Shown here: positions 34,826 to 43,466 of the stretch, one piece after another
Position numbering within the stretch: position 1 is the first letter of the stretch
Layout of the letters: every line of letters begins with the position of its first letter
Source of the DNA: Actinoplanes utahensis
GTDB lineage: Bacteria > Actinomycetota > Actinomycetes > Mycobacteriales > Micromonosporaceae
Length of the DNA: 64,000 bases
NCBI RefSeq assembly: GCF_016862455.1
Contig: NZ_BOMZ01000089.1
Coordinates: 113,657 to 177,656 of the forward strand
Reading direction: 5' to 3'
Made by a program: the position numbers and the translations under genes
The notes under the pieces: model-generated
Database searches by the model: none
Seen by the model: the letters and a program-made list of their open reading frames with translations, nothing else
Told to the model about the DNA's origin: nothing

Positions 34826-36103
34826 ATGAGCCGTGATGTGATCGCGAGCACCCGGGCCGGCAGCCCGGGTCCCGGCCGGTCGCGCCGGTCCGTCTCCGCC
34901 TGCATGCTGGTGGTGCTGACGATCGACTCGCTGGCGGCCGGCTCGTTCGCGCCGCTCGCACTGCTCTACCTGACGGAGAGCACGGACGCGCCGGTCGCGC
35001 GTATCGGGCTCCTTCTGACCGTGGCGAACCTGATAGCGCTGCCCCTGCCGCTGTGGGTGGGCCGGCTCGTGGACCGCTGGGGCGCCAAGCCGGTGGTGCT
35101 GGTGTCGCAGGTGCTGCAGGCGGCGGCCTTCGCCGGGTACGTGTTCGCGTCCGGCACGGCGTCCGTGCTGGTCGTGGCCACCGTGATGGCGCTGGGCTGG
35201 CAGGCCTTCTGGGCCTCGATCTACGCCCTGATCAGCAACTTCACCGACGGGGACCCCGATCCCCGGGCCCGGGACCGATGGCTCGGGATCTCCGGCGCCC
35301 TGCGCGCGGGTGGTTACGGTGTCGGCGCGGCGATCGCCGGTGTCGCCCTCTCGGTCGGTTCGCTGGTCATGTACAACTGGCTCGTCGGCGGGCTCGCGAC
35401 CCTGATCGTGATCGCAGCGATCCTGGTCCTGGCCGGTGTGCCCGGGTACGGCAGTGCCCCGGCGGAGGCGGTGGAGGGGCGCGGATACCGGGTCCTGCTG
35501 CACGACGGCCCGTTCCTCTCGCTGATCTCGCTCAACACGCTGTACGCGCTGTGCAACATGCTCCTGAGCGTCGGGTTCCCGCTGTACGTGGCGACCGCGA
35601 TGCCCGGGTTGACCTGGGCCGTGGGACCACTGCTGGTGATGAACACGGTGGTGCAGGCGGTCCTGCAACCGGCCGTCGTGCGCTGGACGCGGCACCTGTC
35701 CCGGCACGTCCCGCTCGTGCTGGCGGGTCTGCTGTGGGCCGGTTGGAGCCTGGCCACCCTCGGCGCCCGGCACGTTCCCGCGGCCCTCGCCGTGGCCACC
35801 TGCGCGGTCGCCATCCTGTGTTACTCGGCCGCCCAGATGCTGCACGCGCCCGCCTCCACCGCGATGGCGGCGGACGCGTCCCCGGCCGACGTCCGGGGGC
35901 GCTACCTGGCCTCGTTCCAGTACTCCTTCTCGATCGCCAACATGGTCGCGCCGCTGATGTTCTCCACGCTGCTGGCGGTGGGGCCCGACGTGCCCTGGCT
36001 GGTGATCGCGACGTGCGCCGTCGCGACCGTCCCCCTGTTGATGGTCATCGCGCCGCGACTTCCGGCGGTGGCCCTGACCGGCGCCCGGCAATCGTCGCAA
36101 TGA
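34826..36103 (+). CDS. MFS sugar/drug efflux transporter
   Basis: A 425-residue protein with twelve predicted membrane helices, similar in layout to sugar efflux (SetA-like) and drug exporters. The first helix is MLVVLTIDSLAAGSFAPLALLYL, and the loop between helices 2 and 3 reads WVGRLVDRWGAKPVV, a version of the MFS motif A. A long cytosolic loop lies in the middle (YGSAPAEAVEGRGYRVL). It begins one base after the GT2 stop with AAGGAG inside the previous gene. Likely exporter of a glycosylated product of this locus. Confidence 0.85.
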   Translation: MSRDVIASTRAGSPGPGRSRRSVSACMLVVLTIDSLAAGSFAPLALLYLTESTDAPVARIGLLLTVANLIALPLPLWVGRLVDRWGAKPVVLVSQVLQAAAFAGYVFASGTASVLVVATVMALGWQAFWASIYALISNFTDGDPDPRARDRWLGISGALRAGGYGVGAAIAGVALSVGSLVMYNWLVGGLATLIVIAAILVLAGVPGYGSAPAEAVEGRGYRVLLHDGPFLSLISLNTLYALCNMLLSVGFPLYVATAMPGLTWAVGPLLVMNTVVQAVLQPAVVRWTRHLSRHVPLVLAGLLWAGWSLATLGARHVPAALAVATCAVAILCYSAAQMLHAPASTAMAADASPADVRGRYLASFQYSFSIANMVAPLMFSTLLAVGPDVPWLVIATCAVATVPLLMVIAPRLPAVALTGARQSSQ

Positions 36104-36184
36104 CCGATGTGAATAGTGTGCGACCTGACGAATGTCCCGCCGGTGCGCTGAGGTATTCGGCGAATCCTGCCAGAATCATCACTC

Positions 36185-37237
36185 ATGTATGCCGCCTATA
36201 TCGAGGAATTGGGACCGCCCGGCGCGATCCGGTACGGAGAACTGGCCGCACCGCGTCCCGGCCCGGGTGACGTCCTCGTCGACGTCGTCGCCACCACGGT
36301 CAACAATGTCGACACGTTCGTCCGGTCCGGGGCCTGGCGCACCCCGGTCACCTTTCCCTTCGTGGTCGGGCGGGATCTGGCCGGCACGGTCGCCGTGACC
36401 GGCCCCGGCGTCGTCGGGTTCGAGCCCGGCGACCCGGTGTGGTCGAACAGCCTCGGTCACGCGGGCCGCCAGGGCGCCGCCGCCGAGCAGGTGGTGGTCC
36501 CGGCCGAGCGGCTCTATCGCCTGCCCCGGGGAGTCCGGCCGGAGGACGTGGTCGCCGTCGCGCACCCGGCCGCGACCGCGTACCTCGCGCTGTTCACCCA
36601 CGGCCGGCTGCGGAGGGGCGAGACGGTGGTCGTGGTCGGCGCCGGCGGCAACGTGGGCGCGGCGGCCGTCGTGCTGGCCGTCGCGGCCGGCGCCCGGGTG
36701 GTGGCCACGGCGAGCGCCGCCGATGCCGGCTTCTGCCGCGGGCTCGGGGCGGCCGCGGTTCTCGACTACCGGGACCCCGCGCTGGCCGAGCGTCTCCACG
36801 CGGCCTGTCCGGGGGGCGCTGACCTCTACGTCGACACCGCGGGCGCGAACGACATCGAGACGGCGGTGGACCTGCTCGCCCGGCGCGGACGGCTGGTGCT
36901 CCTGGCCGGCCTGCGCAGCCGCAAGGTGCTCCCGGTGGGCCCGCTCTACTTGAAGGACTGCTCGATCGCCGGCTTCGCCATCTCGCAGGCCACCGCGGGT
37001 GAGCTGGCGGAGGCGGCCGGCGCGCTGAACCGGTTGCTCGCCGAGGGGCGGCTGCGTCCCCGGATCGCCGAGATCCTGCCGCTGAGCGCCATGGCCGAGG
37101 CGCATCGGCGGGTCGAGGCCGGCGAGACGCACGGCCGCCGGCTGATTCTGCGGACCGAGCGTGCCACCCCGCGACCTGACGGATCGTCAAGCGATTCTTT
37201 GACCCTTCCGGATTCAATAAGCAACATAGAAGTATGA
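36185..37237 (+). CDS. Zinc-free MDR oxidoreductase (quinone oxidoreductase-like)
   Basis: A 350-residue medium-chain reductase of the NADPH:quinone oxidoreductase/crotonyl reductase side of the family. It has a GroES-like N-terminal half (GRDLAGTV, GDPVWSNS), a Rossmann domain with VVVVGAGGNVGAAAV and a tail ending in AEAHRRVEAGETHGRRLIL. The Cys/His zinc ligands are absent. It should reduce an enone or quinone with NADPH. No ribosome site is visible, and a CAGAAT box at 36171-36176 lies eight bases before the ATG, so the mRNA may be leaderless. The last four bases overlap the SRPBCC gene. Confidence 0.85.
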   Translation: MYAAYIEELGPPGAIRYGELAAPRPGPGDVLVDVVATTVNNVDTFVRSGAWRTPVTFPFVVGRDLAGTVAVTGPGVVGFEPGDPVWSNSLGHAGRQGAAAEQVVVPAERLYRLPRGVRPEDVVAVAHPAATAYLALFTHGRLRRGETVVVVGAGGNVGAAAVVLAVAAGARVVATASAADAGFCRGLGAAAVLDYRDPALAERLHAACPGGADLYVDTAGANDIETAVDLLARRGRLVLLAGLRSRKVLPVGPLYLKDCSIAGFAISQATAGELAEAAGALNRLLAEGRLRPRIAEILPLSAMAEAHRRVEAGETHGRRLILRTERATPRPDGSSSDSLTLPDSISNIEV

Positions 37238-37773
37238 CGATATCAATTGTGGAGAAGTCGCCGCTGTTCGATCTGTCCGGAAGTATTGCCGTCAAGGCCG
37301 GCCCGGATCAGGTCTACGCAGTGGTCAGCGATCTGCGGCGAAGCTCCGAATGGAGCCCGGAATGCCGCGGGGGTGAATGGGTCTCCGGCGAGCCGGCCAC
37401 CGTGGGCGCGATCTTCCGGGGCGAGAACCTGCGCGGCGAGGACGTGGTGGCCTGGGCGCCCCTGGTTCGCGGCGTCTGGTACACCGAGGCCCGGATCACC
37501 GCGGCCGAGCCGGGACGGACCTTCGCCTGGGCCATGCTGACGCACACCGGCGAGAACCAGCAGAGCGTGTGGGGATTCGACATGCGGCCGGCCGCGGAGG
37601 GCTGCCTGTTGACGCACCGCTTCCGGATGGACGAGCCCACCGAGGGCATCTACAAGATCGTCGCCGGCCTCGACGAGGAAGCGCGCGACCGGTTCGTCCG
37701 GGAGTGGTCGGACAAGCTGCGGCAGGACATCGCCCGGACCCTGGAGCGGATCAAGGCCGTCATCGAAGGCTGA
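37234..37773 (+). CDS. SRPBCC (START/Bet v1-like) family protein
   Basis: A 179-residue helix-grip protein. VFDLSGS-type N-terminal strand, DQVYAVVSDLRRSSEWSPEC, then WYTEARITAAEPGRTFAW and a long C-terminal helix that closes the hydrophobic pocket. This fold serves as polyketide aromatase/cyclase or ligand-binding protein. It is translationally coupled to the MDR gene (ATGA overlap) and followed after 23 bases by the AMP-forming ligase, so it may bind or cyclise the activated aromatic intermediate. Confidence 0.82.
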   Translation: MTISIVEKSPLFDLSGSIAVKAGPDQVYAVVSDLRRSSEWSPECRGGEWVSGEPATVGAIFRGENLRGEDVVAWAPLVRGVWYTEARITAAEPGRTFAWAMLTHTGENQQSVWGFDMRPAAEGCLLTHRFRMDEPTEGIYKIVAGLDEEARDRFVREWSDKLRQDIARTLERIKAVIEG

Positions 37774-37796
37774 CGAGCGACGGAAAGGAACGCCTG

Positions 37797-39356
37797 ATGT
37801 TGCTGCAGAGGATCGGAAACCGGGGCATCCGGCTGGGTACCCTCTTCGACCGCGTGGCCGGTCGCTACCCGGCCAACCTGCTCGTCCTCGACCACACCCT
37901 CGACATCGCGCCGGAGCGAGGACGCCGCCTCACCATGACCGAGGTCGCCGACCTGGTGGACGACTTCGCCTCCCGGCTGTGGGCCGCCGGCGCGCGCGCC
38001 GGCGACCGGGTGGTCATCCACAAATCCAACAGTTTCGACATCACCCTGATGGCCTGCAGCGCCGCCCGGATCGGTGCGGTCCCGGCGCTGCTGTCGCCGA
38101 AGCTCGACGGCGACACCGTCGTGGAGCTGCTGCGCCGGCTGGACCGTCCGTACCTGCTCACCGATCAGGCCAAGCTGGAGAAGGACCTGCCCGACGCGGT
38201 CTTCGACCACACCTGCCGGGTCCTGCTGGCCGCCGGCAGCCATCCCGGCGCCACCGAACTCGCCTCGTTCGCCGGCGTGCGCCGCGTGCCGCCCGCGAAC
38301 CTGCCGCCCAGCCATCCGACCCTGATCACGCACACCTCCGGCACCACCGGCACGCCCAAACTGGCCGTGCACACCGGATTCACGTTCCAGTCGCGTTACC
38401 GCCCGCAGGGCGCCGTCGCCTCGCTGGTCCGCAGCCGTGAGCCGGTCGCCATCCACGTCTCCTTCGTGCACTCGCGGATGTTCACCGCGATGCCGATCGC
38501 GGTGCTCCAGGGACACCAGCTCATCGTGCTCGCCGACGACGACCCCGACTCGGTCGCCGACGTGTTCAGCCAGGCTCCGCCCGGGCTGATCGAGGCGCAT
38601 CCGAACTCCTTCATGCGGTGGGAGGAGCTGATCGGGGACAAGCGCGAGCCGCTGCGCAACGTCAAGGTCTTCAGCAGCACGTTCGACGCGATCCATCCGC
38701 GTACGGTGCACCGCCTGCTCGGCGCCTCGCGCCGGAGATCGCCCCTGTTCATGCAGATGTACGGCCAGAGCGAGGTGGGGCCGATCGCCGGGCGCCCGTA
38801 CAGCAGGCATCGCGGCGCGGACGCGGACGGCCGCTGCGTCGGCGTGCCGTTCCCCGGCATGACCGACGTGCGAGTGGTGAGCCGTGATGGCGCCGCGCCG
38901 TCGAAGTCCTCACCCGGCTACATCGAGGTGCGCAGCGACGGCCGCATCGTCACCTACCTCGACGAGGAGGAGCGCTACGCCCAGCAGGTCAACGACGGCT
39001 GGTGGCGGATGGGCGACGTCGGGTACCGCACACGCTGGGGCTGCCTGCACCTGCTCGACCGCGAGGTGGACCTGATCCCGGGTGTGGACAGCACGCTCGC
39101 CCTGGAGGACACGCTCTTCGCCCGGCTGTACGAACTGGTCGAGGTGATCATCGTGCCCGGGCCGGACGGCACGGCGGTGCCGGTGGTCAGCACCCGCGAC
39201 GACGAGCCCCTCGACCGGGCCCGCTGGGACGCGGCCGTCGCGGGCCTGCCACGGATGGCCGAGCCGGTGCAGTGGCGGCTCGAGGATCTGCCCCAGACCG
39301 CCACCACGAAGATCAAGCGGCTCGAGCTGGCCCGCCGGCTGGCCGGTAGTTCGTGA
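37797..39356 (+). CDS. AMP-forming acyl/aryl ligase (ANL superfamily)
   Basis: A 519-residue adenylating enzyme. It has the core motif THTSGTTGTPKLAVH (P-loop), the aromatic/Glu motif MYGQSEVGP, the hinge region WWRMGDVGYRTRWGCLHLLDR and the C-terminal catalytic Lys in TATTKIKRLE. It would activate a carboxylate as an acyl-AMP and pass it to CoA or a carrier protein. Within this operon 3-hydroxyanthranilate is the obvious candidate substrate, but the sequence does not prove it. No carrier protein is adjacent. Start ATG 37797 has GGAAAGG upstream. Confidence 0.85.
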   Translation: MLLQRIGNRGIRLGTLFDRVAGRYPANLLVLDHTLDIAPERGRRLTMTEVADLVDDFASRLWAAGARAGDRVVIHKSNSFDITLMACSAARIGAVPALLSPKLDGDTVVELLRRLDRPYLLTDQAKLEKDLPDAVFDHTCRVLLAAGSHPGATELASFAGVRRVPPANLPPSHPTLITHTSGTTGTPKLAVHTGFTFQSRYRPQGAVASLVRSREPVAIHVSFVHSRMFTAMPIAVLQGHQLIVLADDDPDSVADVFSQAPPGLIEAHPNSFMRWEELIGDKREPLRNVKVFSSTFDAIHPRTVHRLLGASRRRSPLFMQMYGQSEVGPIAGRPYSRHRGADADGRCVGVPFPGMTDVRVVSRDGAAPSKSSPGYIEVRSDGRIVTYLDEEERYAQQVNDGWWRMGDVGYRTRWGCLHLLDREVDLIPGVDSTLALEDTLFARLYELVEVIIVPGPDGTAVPVVSTRDDEPLDRARWDAAVAGLPRMAEPVQWRLEDLPQTATTKIKRLELARRLAGSS

Positions 39357-39364
39357 CCGGGCGA

Positions 39365-40198
39365 TCAGGCCGGATCGGGCTCGGCGGGCAGGAGGATCGT
39401 CAGGTGGTTGCCCGGCGCCCGCTGCGGTTCCAGAGTGACCAGCTGGACCGGCTGGATCCGGCGGCGATGGCACGGCAGGCAGAGTGAGCGCCGGGCGTTG
39501 TCCGGGCGGACGTGGGCGGTCGGATGGTCCCAGAACCTCCGGGCGTCCGCGTTGCCGTGCAGAATCTCGGCGAGGACCTCGGTGAGGCGCTCGTTGCCCG
39601 GGGTGCGGGCATGCGCGAAGCGCAGCTGGGCCAGCATCTGCGGCCCCCAGTCGGTCTCCCACCGGTGCAGCTGCCGACGGGCCTCGGGCGCGGTGAAGAT
39701 CCAGCGCATCACGTTGGTCTCCGGCCCGGCGACCCAGGGGAACCACTCCCGCATGTGGTCGTTGACGGCGACCAGATCCCAGGCGTCGTCGACGATGTAG
39801 GCCGGCCACGGCTGGGCGTCGAGGAGCCGGCGGACGTCGGCGGTCGCCGTCATGACCGGGTGCCGGCCGGCCATCGGTGGCTCATGGCCGGCGGCGAGCA
39901 GGAAGAGCAGTGTCTTCTCGTCCGAGCTGAGGCGGAGGGTCTCCGCGACGCGATCGAGGAAGTCGATGCTGTAGTTCTGCCGGTCGCCGCGCTCGAGGCT
40001 GCTGATCCATCCGACGCTGTAGCCGATGAGTGCGGCGGCCTGCTCCTGGCTCACCCGCTTGCGCCGCCGGGACCGCGCCGTGGGGGCGAGGTGGCCGGGC
40101 AGGTCGTCGGGGTCGAGGCGCTCGCGCCAGCAACGGACCAGGCGGCCCAGTTCCTCCCCGGGCGTGAGCGTGAGGGCCGGCAGCGGCGCTGGTGTCAT
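39365..40198 (-). CDS. XRE-family regulator with MmyB-like ligand-binding domain
   Basis: A 277-residue regulator. The N-terminal helix-turn-helix (about 50-100) contains SQEQAAALIGYSVGWISSLERG. The C-terminal MmyB-like domain (about 110-270) has WPAYIVDDAWDLVAVN, EWFPWV, NVMRWIF and HPTAHVRPDN, a pocket that binds fatty-acid-like or other small ligands. This family is abundant in actinomycetes and often controls a neighbouring oxidoreductase or transporter. ATG 40198 follows GGGGGG. It is convergent with the ligase gene, eight bases apart, which marks the end of the plus-strand arm. Confidence 0.9.
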   Translation of the reverse strand: MTPAPLPALTLTPGEELGRLVRCWRERLDPDDLPGHLAPTARSRRRKRVSQEQAAALIGYSVGWISSLERGDRQNYSIDFLDRVAETLRLSSDEKTLLFLLAAGHEPPMAGRHPVMTATADVRRLLDAQPWPAYIVDDAWDLVAVNDHMREWFPWVAGPETNVMRWIFTAPEARRQLHRWETDWGPQMLAQLRFAHARTPGNERLTEVLAEILHGNADARRFWDHPTAHVRPDNARRSLCLPCHRRRIQPVQLVTLEPQRAPGNHLTILLPAEPDPA

Positions 40199-40298
40199 CG
40201 CGTCCCCCCGATGCGGTGCCCGCCGGGCAACCATGTCGATCTACGGGTCTTTGACGGCGAAGGTAGCAGCGCCCATCCACGACTGCCGGTGTTCCCGG

Positions 40299-42065
40299 TC
40301 ACTCCTCGAGCGGCCCCAGCCGTGGCGCGGGGACGAAATCGACCTGCGTGGTGCCGCTGGCCTGCAGCTCCAGGACGACCAGCCGGTTCCCGGAGGGGCG
40401 GAGCACCGGGCCGGGCACGTGCAGGGTCTGCTGCGGGCCGCGGGACCAGTACCGGCCGAGGCAGAACCCGTTGATCCAGACCACGCCCTTGCCCCAGGCG
40501 CTCGTGTCGAGGAAGAGGTCGCCGGGCGCCGGGAGGTCGAACTCGGCCTCGGCGAAGGCCGGGCCGGCGAGCACGGTCACCTCTTCCGGCGGCCGGGCCG
40601 CGAACGCCTCGGTTATCCCGGGGATGGTGACGAGGTCCAGGGGCCGGATCTCCCACCGGCGCAGCGGTTCGCCGTTCACCGTCACGGGCCCGATGAGTCC
40701 CTTCGGCTCACCGAGCCGGGGTCCGTAGTCGACCCGGCCCTGGTCCTCGACGAGCAGCTCCAGGACGCCGCGGGCGCCGGCGGGCAGGGCGAGCGACCGG
40801 TCCTTGTGCTCGCGTTCGAGAGTGCCCAGGGCCTGCCGGTCGAGGAAGACCTGGGCACGGTCGCGCACCTCGGCGATGTGGAGGACGCCCGGCCCGGCGA
40901 GGTCGATCTCGGTCCGGTACAGCGCGAGGCCGGCGGACTGGCCGGCCGCGTCCATCGTGGGCGGCTCGTCGTGCTCGCTGCCCTTGCCCAGCCGGTCGAG
41001 GACGTCCCAGAGCGGAAGGACCTTGCCGAGACGTACGCCGAACGCCGGTGCCGGGGCGGCGGCGGCGGGAACGTCGTCGCTCAGCGGCGCGTATCTGCCG
41101 ATGACCTCCCGGTACGCCCAGTACTTCGCGGTGGGGTCGCCCGCCTCGTCCAGCGGCGCGTCGTAGTCGTAGCTGGTGGCGATCGGCCGGTAGGTGCCCT
41201 TGTCGTTGGCGCCGTTGGTGAAGCCGAAGTTGGTCCCGCCGTGGAACATGTAGATGTTGACCGAGGCGCCGCACTCCAGCAGCTCGCCGAGTTCGCGGGC
41301 GCACTGGTCGGCCGGGGTCACATGGTGCACGCCACCCCAGCTGTCGAACCATCCGTTCCAGAACTCGGAGCACATCAGCGGCCCGGTCGGCTGGTGCCGG
41401 CGCAGCGCGGCCAGCCGCTCGGCCGCCCGCGAGCCGAAGGAGGCCGTCTTGTGCAGCCCGGGGAGGCTGCCGCGGTCGAGCATGTCGTCCAACGGCTGGT
41501 CGACGGTGGTCAACGGCACGGTCACGCCGATCCGCCGGGTCAGTTCGGTGAGCTTGCGCAGGTAACTCTTGTCGGCGCCGTACGCGCCGTACTCGTTCTC
41601 GACCTGGACCAGGATGATCGGGCCGCCGCGGTCCACCTGCCGCGCGACGACCACCGGCGCCAGCTGCTCGTAGTAGCGGGTCACCGCGGCCATGAACCGG
41701 GGCTCGTCGCGCCGGATCCCGACCGCCCCGTCCCGGAACAGCCAGGCCGGGAGGCCGCCGTTGGCCCATTCGGCGCAGATGTACGGCCCGGGGCGCACGA
41801 TCGCGTACAGGCCCTCGGCCGCGACCAGATCGAGGAACCGGCCCAGGTCCAGCCCGCCGGTCAGGTCGAAGTCGCCGTCGGCCGGCGCGTGCGCGTTCCA
41901 GGCGACGTAGGTCTCGATCGTGTTGAGGCCCATCTGCCGTGCCTTGCGGATCCGGTCCGCCCACTGGTCGGGGTGGACGCGGAAGTAGTGCAAGGCGCCG
42001 GAGATGATCCGGAACGGCTCGCCGTCCAGCAGGAACTCCCGCTCGCCGATGGCGAAGGACCCCAC
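40299..42065 (-). CDS. Glycoside hydrolase family 35 beta-galactosidase
   Basis: A 588-residue intracellular enzyme with no signal peptide. The GH35 signature is GGPIILVQVENEYGAYG (acid/base Glu), and the nucleophile Glu lies in MCSEFWNGWFD. The N-terminal stretch FLLDGEPFRIISGALHYFRVHPDQW and the C-terminal jelly-roll domains (KGVVWINGFCLGRYW) also match the family. It hydrolyses terminal beta-galactose. GTG start after GAGAAGGAGAG. A LacI-type palindrome lies 23 bases upstream, so sugar-dependent repression is likely. It is flanked by biosynthetic blocks but is probably a catabolic gene. Confidence 0.93.
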   Translation of the reverse strand: MGSFAIGEREFLLDGEPFRIISGALHYFRVHPDQWADRIRKARQMGLNTIETYVAWNAHAPADGDFDLTGGLDLGRFLDLVAAEGLYAIVRPGPYICAEWANGGLPAWLFRDGAVGIRRDEPRFMAAVTRYYEQLAPVVVARQVDRGGPIILVQVENEYGAYGADKSYLRKLTELTRRIGVTVPLTTVDQPLDDMLDRGSLPGLHKTASFGSRAAERLAALRRHQPTGPLMCSEFWNGWFDSWGGVHHVTPADQCARELGELLECGASVNIYMFHGGTNFGFTNGANDKGTYRPIATSYDYDAPLDEAGDPTAKYWAYREVIGRYAPLSDDVPAAAAPAPAFGVRLGKVLPLWDVLDRLGKGSEHDEPPTMDAAGQSAGLALYRTEIDLAGPGVLHIAEVRDRAQVFLDRQALGTLEREHKDRSLALPAGARGVLELLVEDQGRVDYGPRLGEPKGLIGPVTVNGEPLRRWEIRPLDLVTIPGITEAFAARPPEEVTVLAGPAFAEAEFDLPAPGDLFLDTSAWGKGVVWINGFCLGRYWSRGPQQTLHVPGPVLRPSGNRLVVLELQASGTTQVDFVPAPRLGPLEE

Positions 42066-42087
42066 GGTCTCTCCTTCTCCGAGGAAA

Positions 42088-42103
42088 ATGTTTACGCAAA
42101 CAT
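42088..42103. promoter_or_regulatory. LacI-family-type operator
   Basis: ATGTTTACGCAAACAT is an inverted repeat with 6-bp perfect arms, matching the usual actinomycete LacI-type operator pattern. It lies just upstream of the beta-galactosidase gene. Confidence 0.7.
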
Positions 42104-42151
42104 CGGTCCCGACCGTGGCACAGCGGCCGAATGATCGTCAAGAGGTTCGGC

Positions 42152-42172
42152 TACCCTGCCGTGAGCGCTCAC
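42152..42172 (+). promoter_or_regulatory. Probable promoter with GTGAGCGCTCAC palindrome before the MFS gene
   Basis: TACCCT at 42152-42157 may be a minus-10 box. A perfect 12-bp palindrome (42161-42172) follows at about the transcription start, a typical repressor position. Confidence 0.5.
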
Positions 42173-42200
42173 CTGCGCGCCCACGGCCCCTGGGAGAGCG

Positions 42201-43406
42201 ATGAATCTCGCCGAACGGCGACCGCGTCCGTCCGTCCCCGGCACGCCGGGGCGCCTGCCCGCCGGGCTGGTCGCCCTCGCGCTCGGCGGCTTCGGCATCG
42301 GCCTGACCGAGTTCGTGATCGCGGGCCTGCTGCCGCAGATGAGCGACGACCTGGACGTCTCCGTCGCCGCGGCGGGGTGGCTGATCTCGGGATACGCGCT
42401 CAGTGTGGCGGTCGGGGCGATCCTGCTGACGGCCGTCACCACCCGTTTCAACCGCAAGACCGTCCTCGTCGGCCTGGTGGCGCTCTTCGTGCTCGGCAAC
42501 CTGCTGTCCGCGTGCGCGCCGAACTACGCCGTCCTCCTGGCCGGCCGGATCGTCGCCGCGCTGTGCCACGGCTCGTTCTTCGGCATCGGCTCGCTCGTCG
42601 CCCGGCGCCTGGTCGCGCCGGAGCGCGCCTCCCGGGCGGTCGCCGTGATGTTCGCCGGGCTGACCATCGCCAACGTGCTGGGCGTGCCGTTCGGGGCCCT
42701 GGTCGGTGAGCGGTGGGGCTGGCGGGCCACGTTCTGGGCGATCACCGCGATCGGCGTGCTCGCCCTGGCCGCCCTGGCCGTGTGGGTTCCGGCCGCCGCC
42801 GGGACGGTGACCCGCGCGCCCGGAGCGAGTGTCGCCCACGCCTTCCGGTCGTCGCAGGTCTGGCTCACCCTGGCCGCCACCGCCCTCGGCTACGGCGGCA
42901 TGTTCGGGGCGTTCACCTACATCGCGTACACGTTCACCCGGGTGTCGGACTTCTCCGGCACGGATCTGGCCTGGCTGCTGATCGTCTACGGGGTCGGTCT
43001 CGTCGCCGGCAACATCGCCGGTGGACGGGCGGCCGATCTCGACCGCGACCGCACGCTCATGGCGGCGCTGGCCGGCCTCGCGATCACGCTCGGGCTGTTC
43101 GGACTGCTCGCGCACAGCCAGATCGCCTCCGTGGCGCTGGTCTTCAGCCTGGGCTTCTTCGGGTTCGCGAGCGTCCCGGGCATGATCACCCGGGTCACCG
43201 ACGCCGCCGGCGGCGCACCCCTGGCGGCCAGCGCCAACGTCTCCGCGTCCAACGTCGGCAACGCGCTGGGCGCCTGGCTCGGGGGCCTGGCCATCAGCGC
43301 CGGGCTGGGTTACACGGCGCCGCTCTACGTCGGCGCCGCGATCGTCCTGGCCGCCCTGGCCATCATGATCATCGCCGCGCGCGCCGCCCGCTCTCACGCT
43401 CTGTGA
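42201..43406 (+). CDS. MFS transporter, DHA1 (AraJ/Bcr-like) efflux family
   Basis: A 401-residue protein with twelve predicted membrane helices. ALGGFGIGLTEFVIAGLLPQM in helix 1 and GRIVAALCHGSFFGIGSLVARRLV in helix 4 are typical of AraJ/CmlA-type drug and sugar efflux proteins. It stands divergent from the beta-galactosidase gene across a shared regulatory region, and ends 60 bases before the StrR-like regulator. It may export a toxic compound or arabinose-like sugars. ATG 42201 with GGGAGAG. Confidence 0.88.
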   Translation: MNLAERRPRPSVPGTPGRLPAGLVALALGGFGIGLTEFVIAGLLPQMSDDLDVSVAAAGWLISGYALSVAVGAILLTAVTTRFNRKTVLVGLVALFVLGNLLSACAPNYAVLLAGRIVAALCHGSFFGIGSLVARRLVAPERASRAVAVMFAGLTIANVLGVPFGALVGERWGWRATFWAITAIGVLALAALAVWVPAAAGTVTRAPGASVAHAFRSSQVWLTLAATALGYGGMFGAFTYIAYTFTRVSDFSGTDLAWLLIVYGVGLVAGNIAGGRAADLDRDRTLMAALAGLAITLGLFGLLAHSQIASVALVFSLGFFGFASVPGMITRVTDAAGGAPLAASANVSASNVGNALGAWLGGLAISAGLGYTAPLYVGAAIVLAALAIMIIAARAARSHAL

Positions 43407-43466
43407 TCATCTAAGCCGCAGTGACACTGTCGGCACTGGCACTGTCTGGCCGAGGATCGTGGCCGG

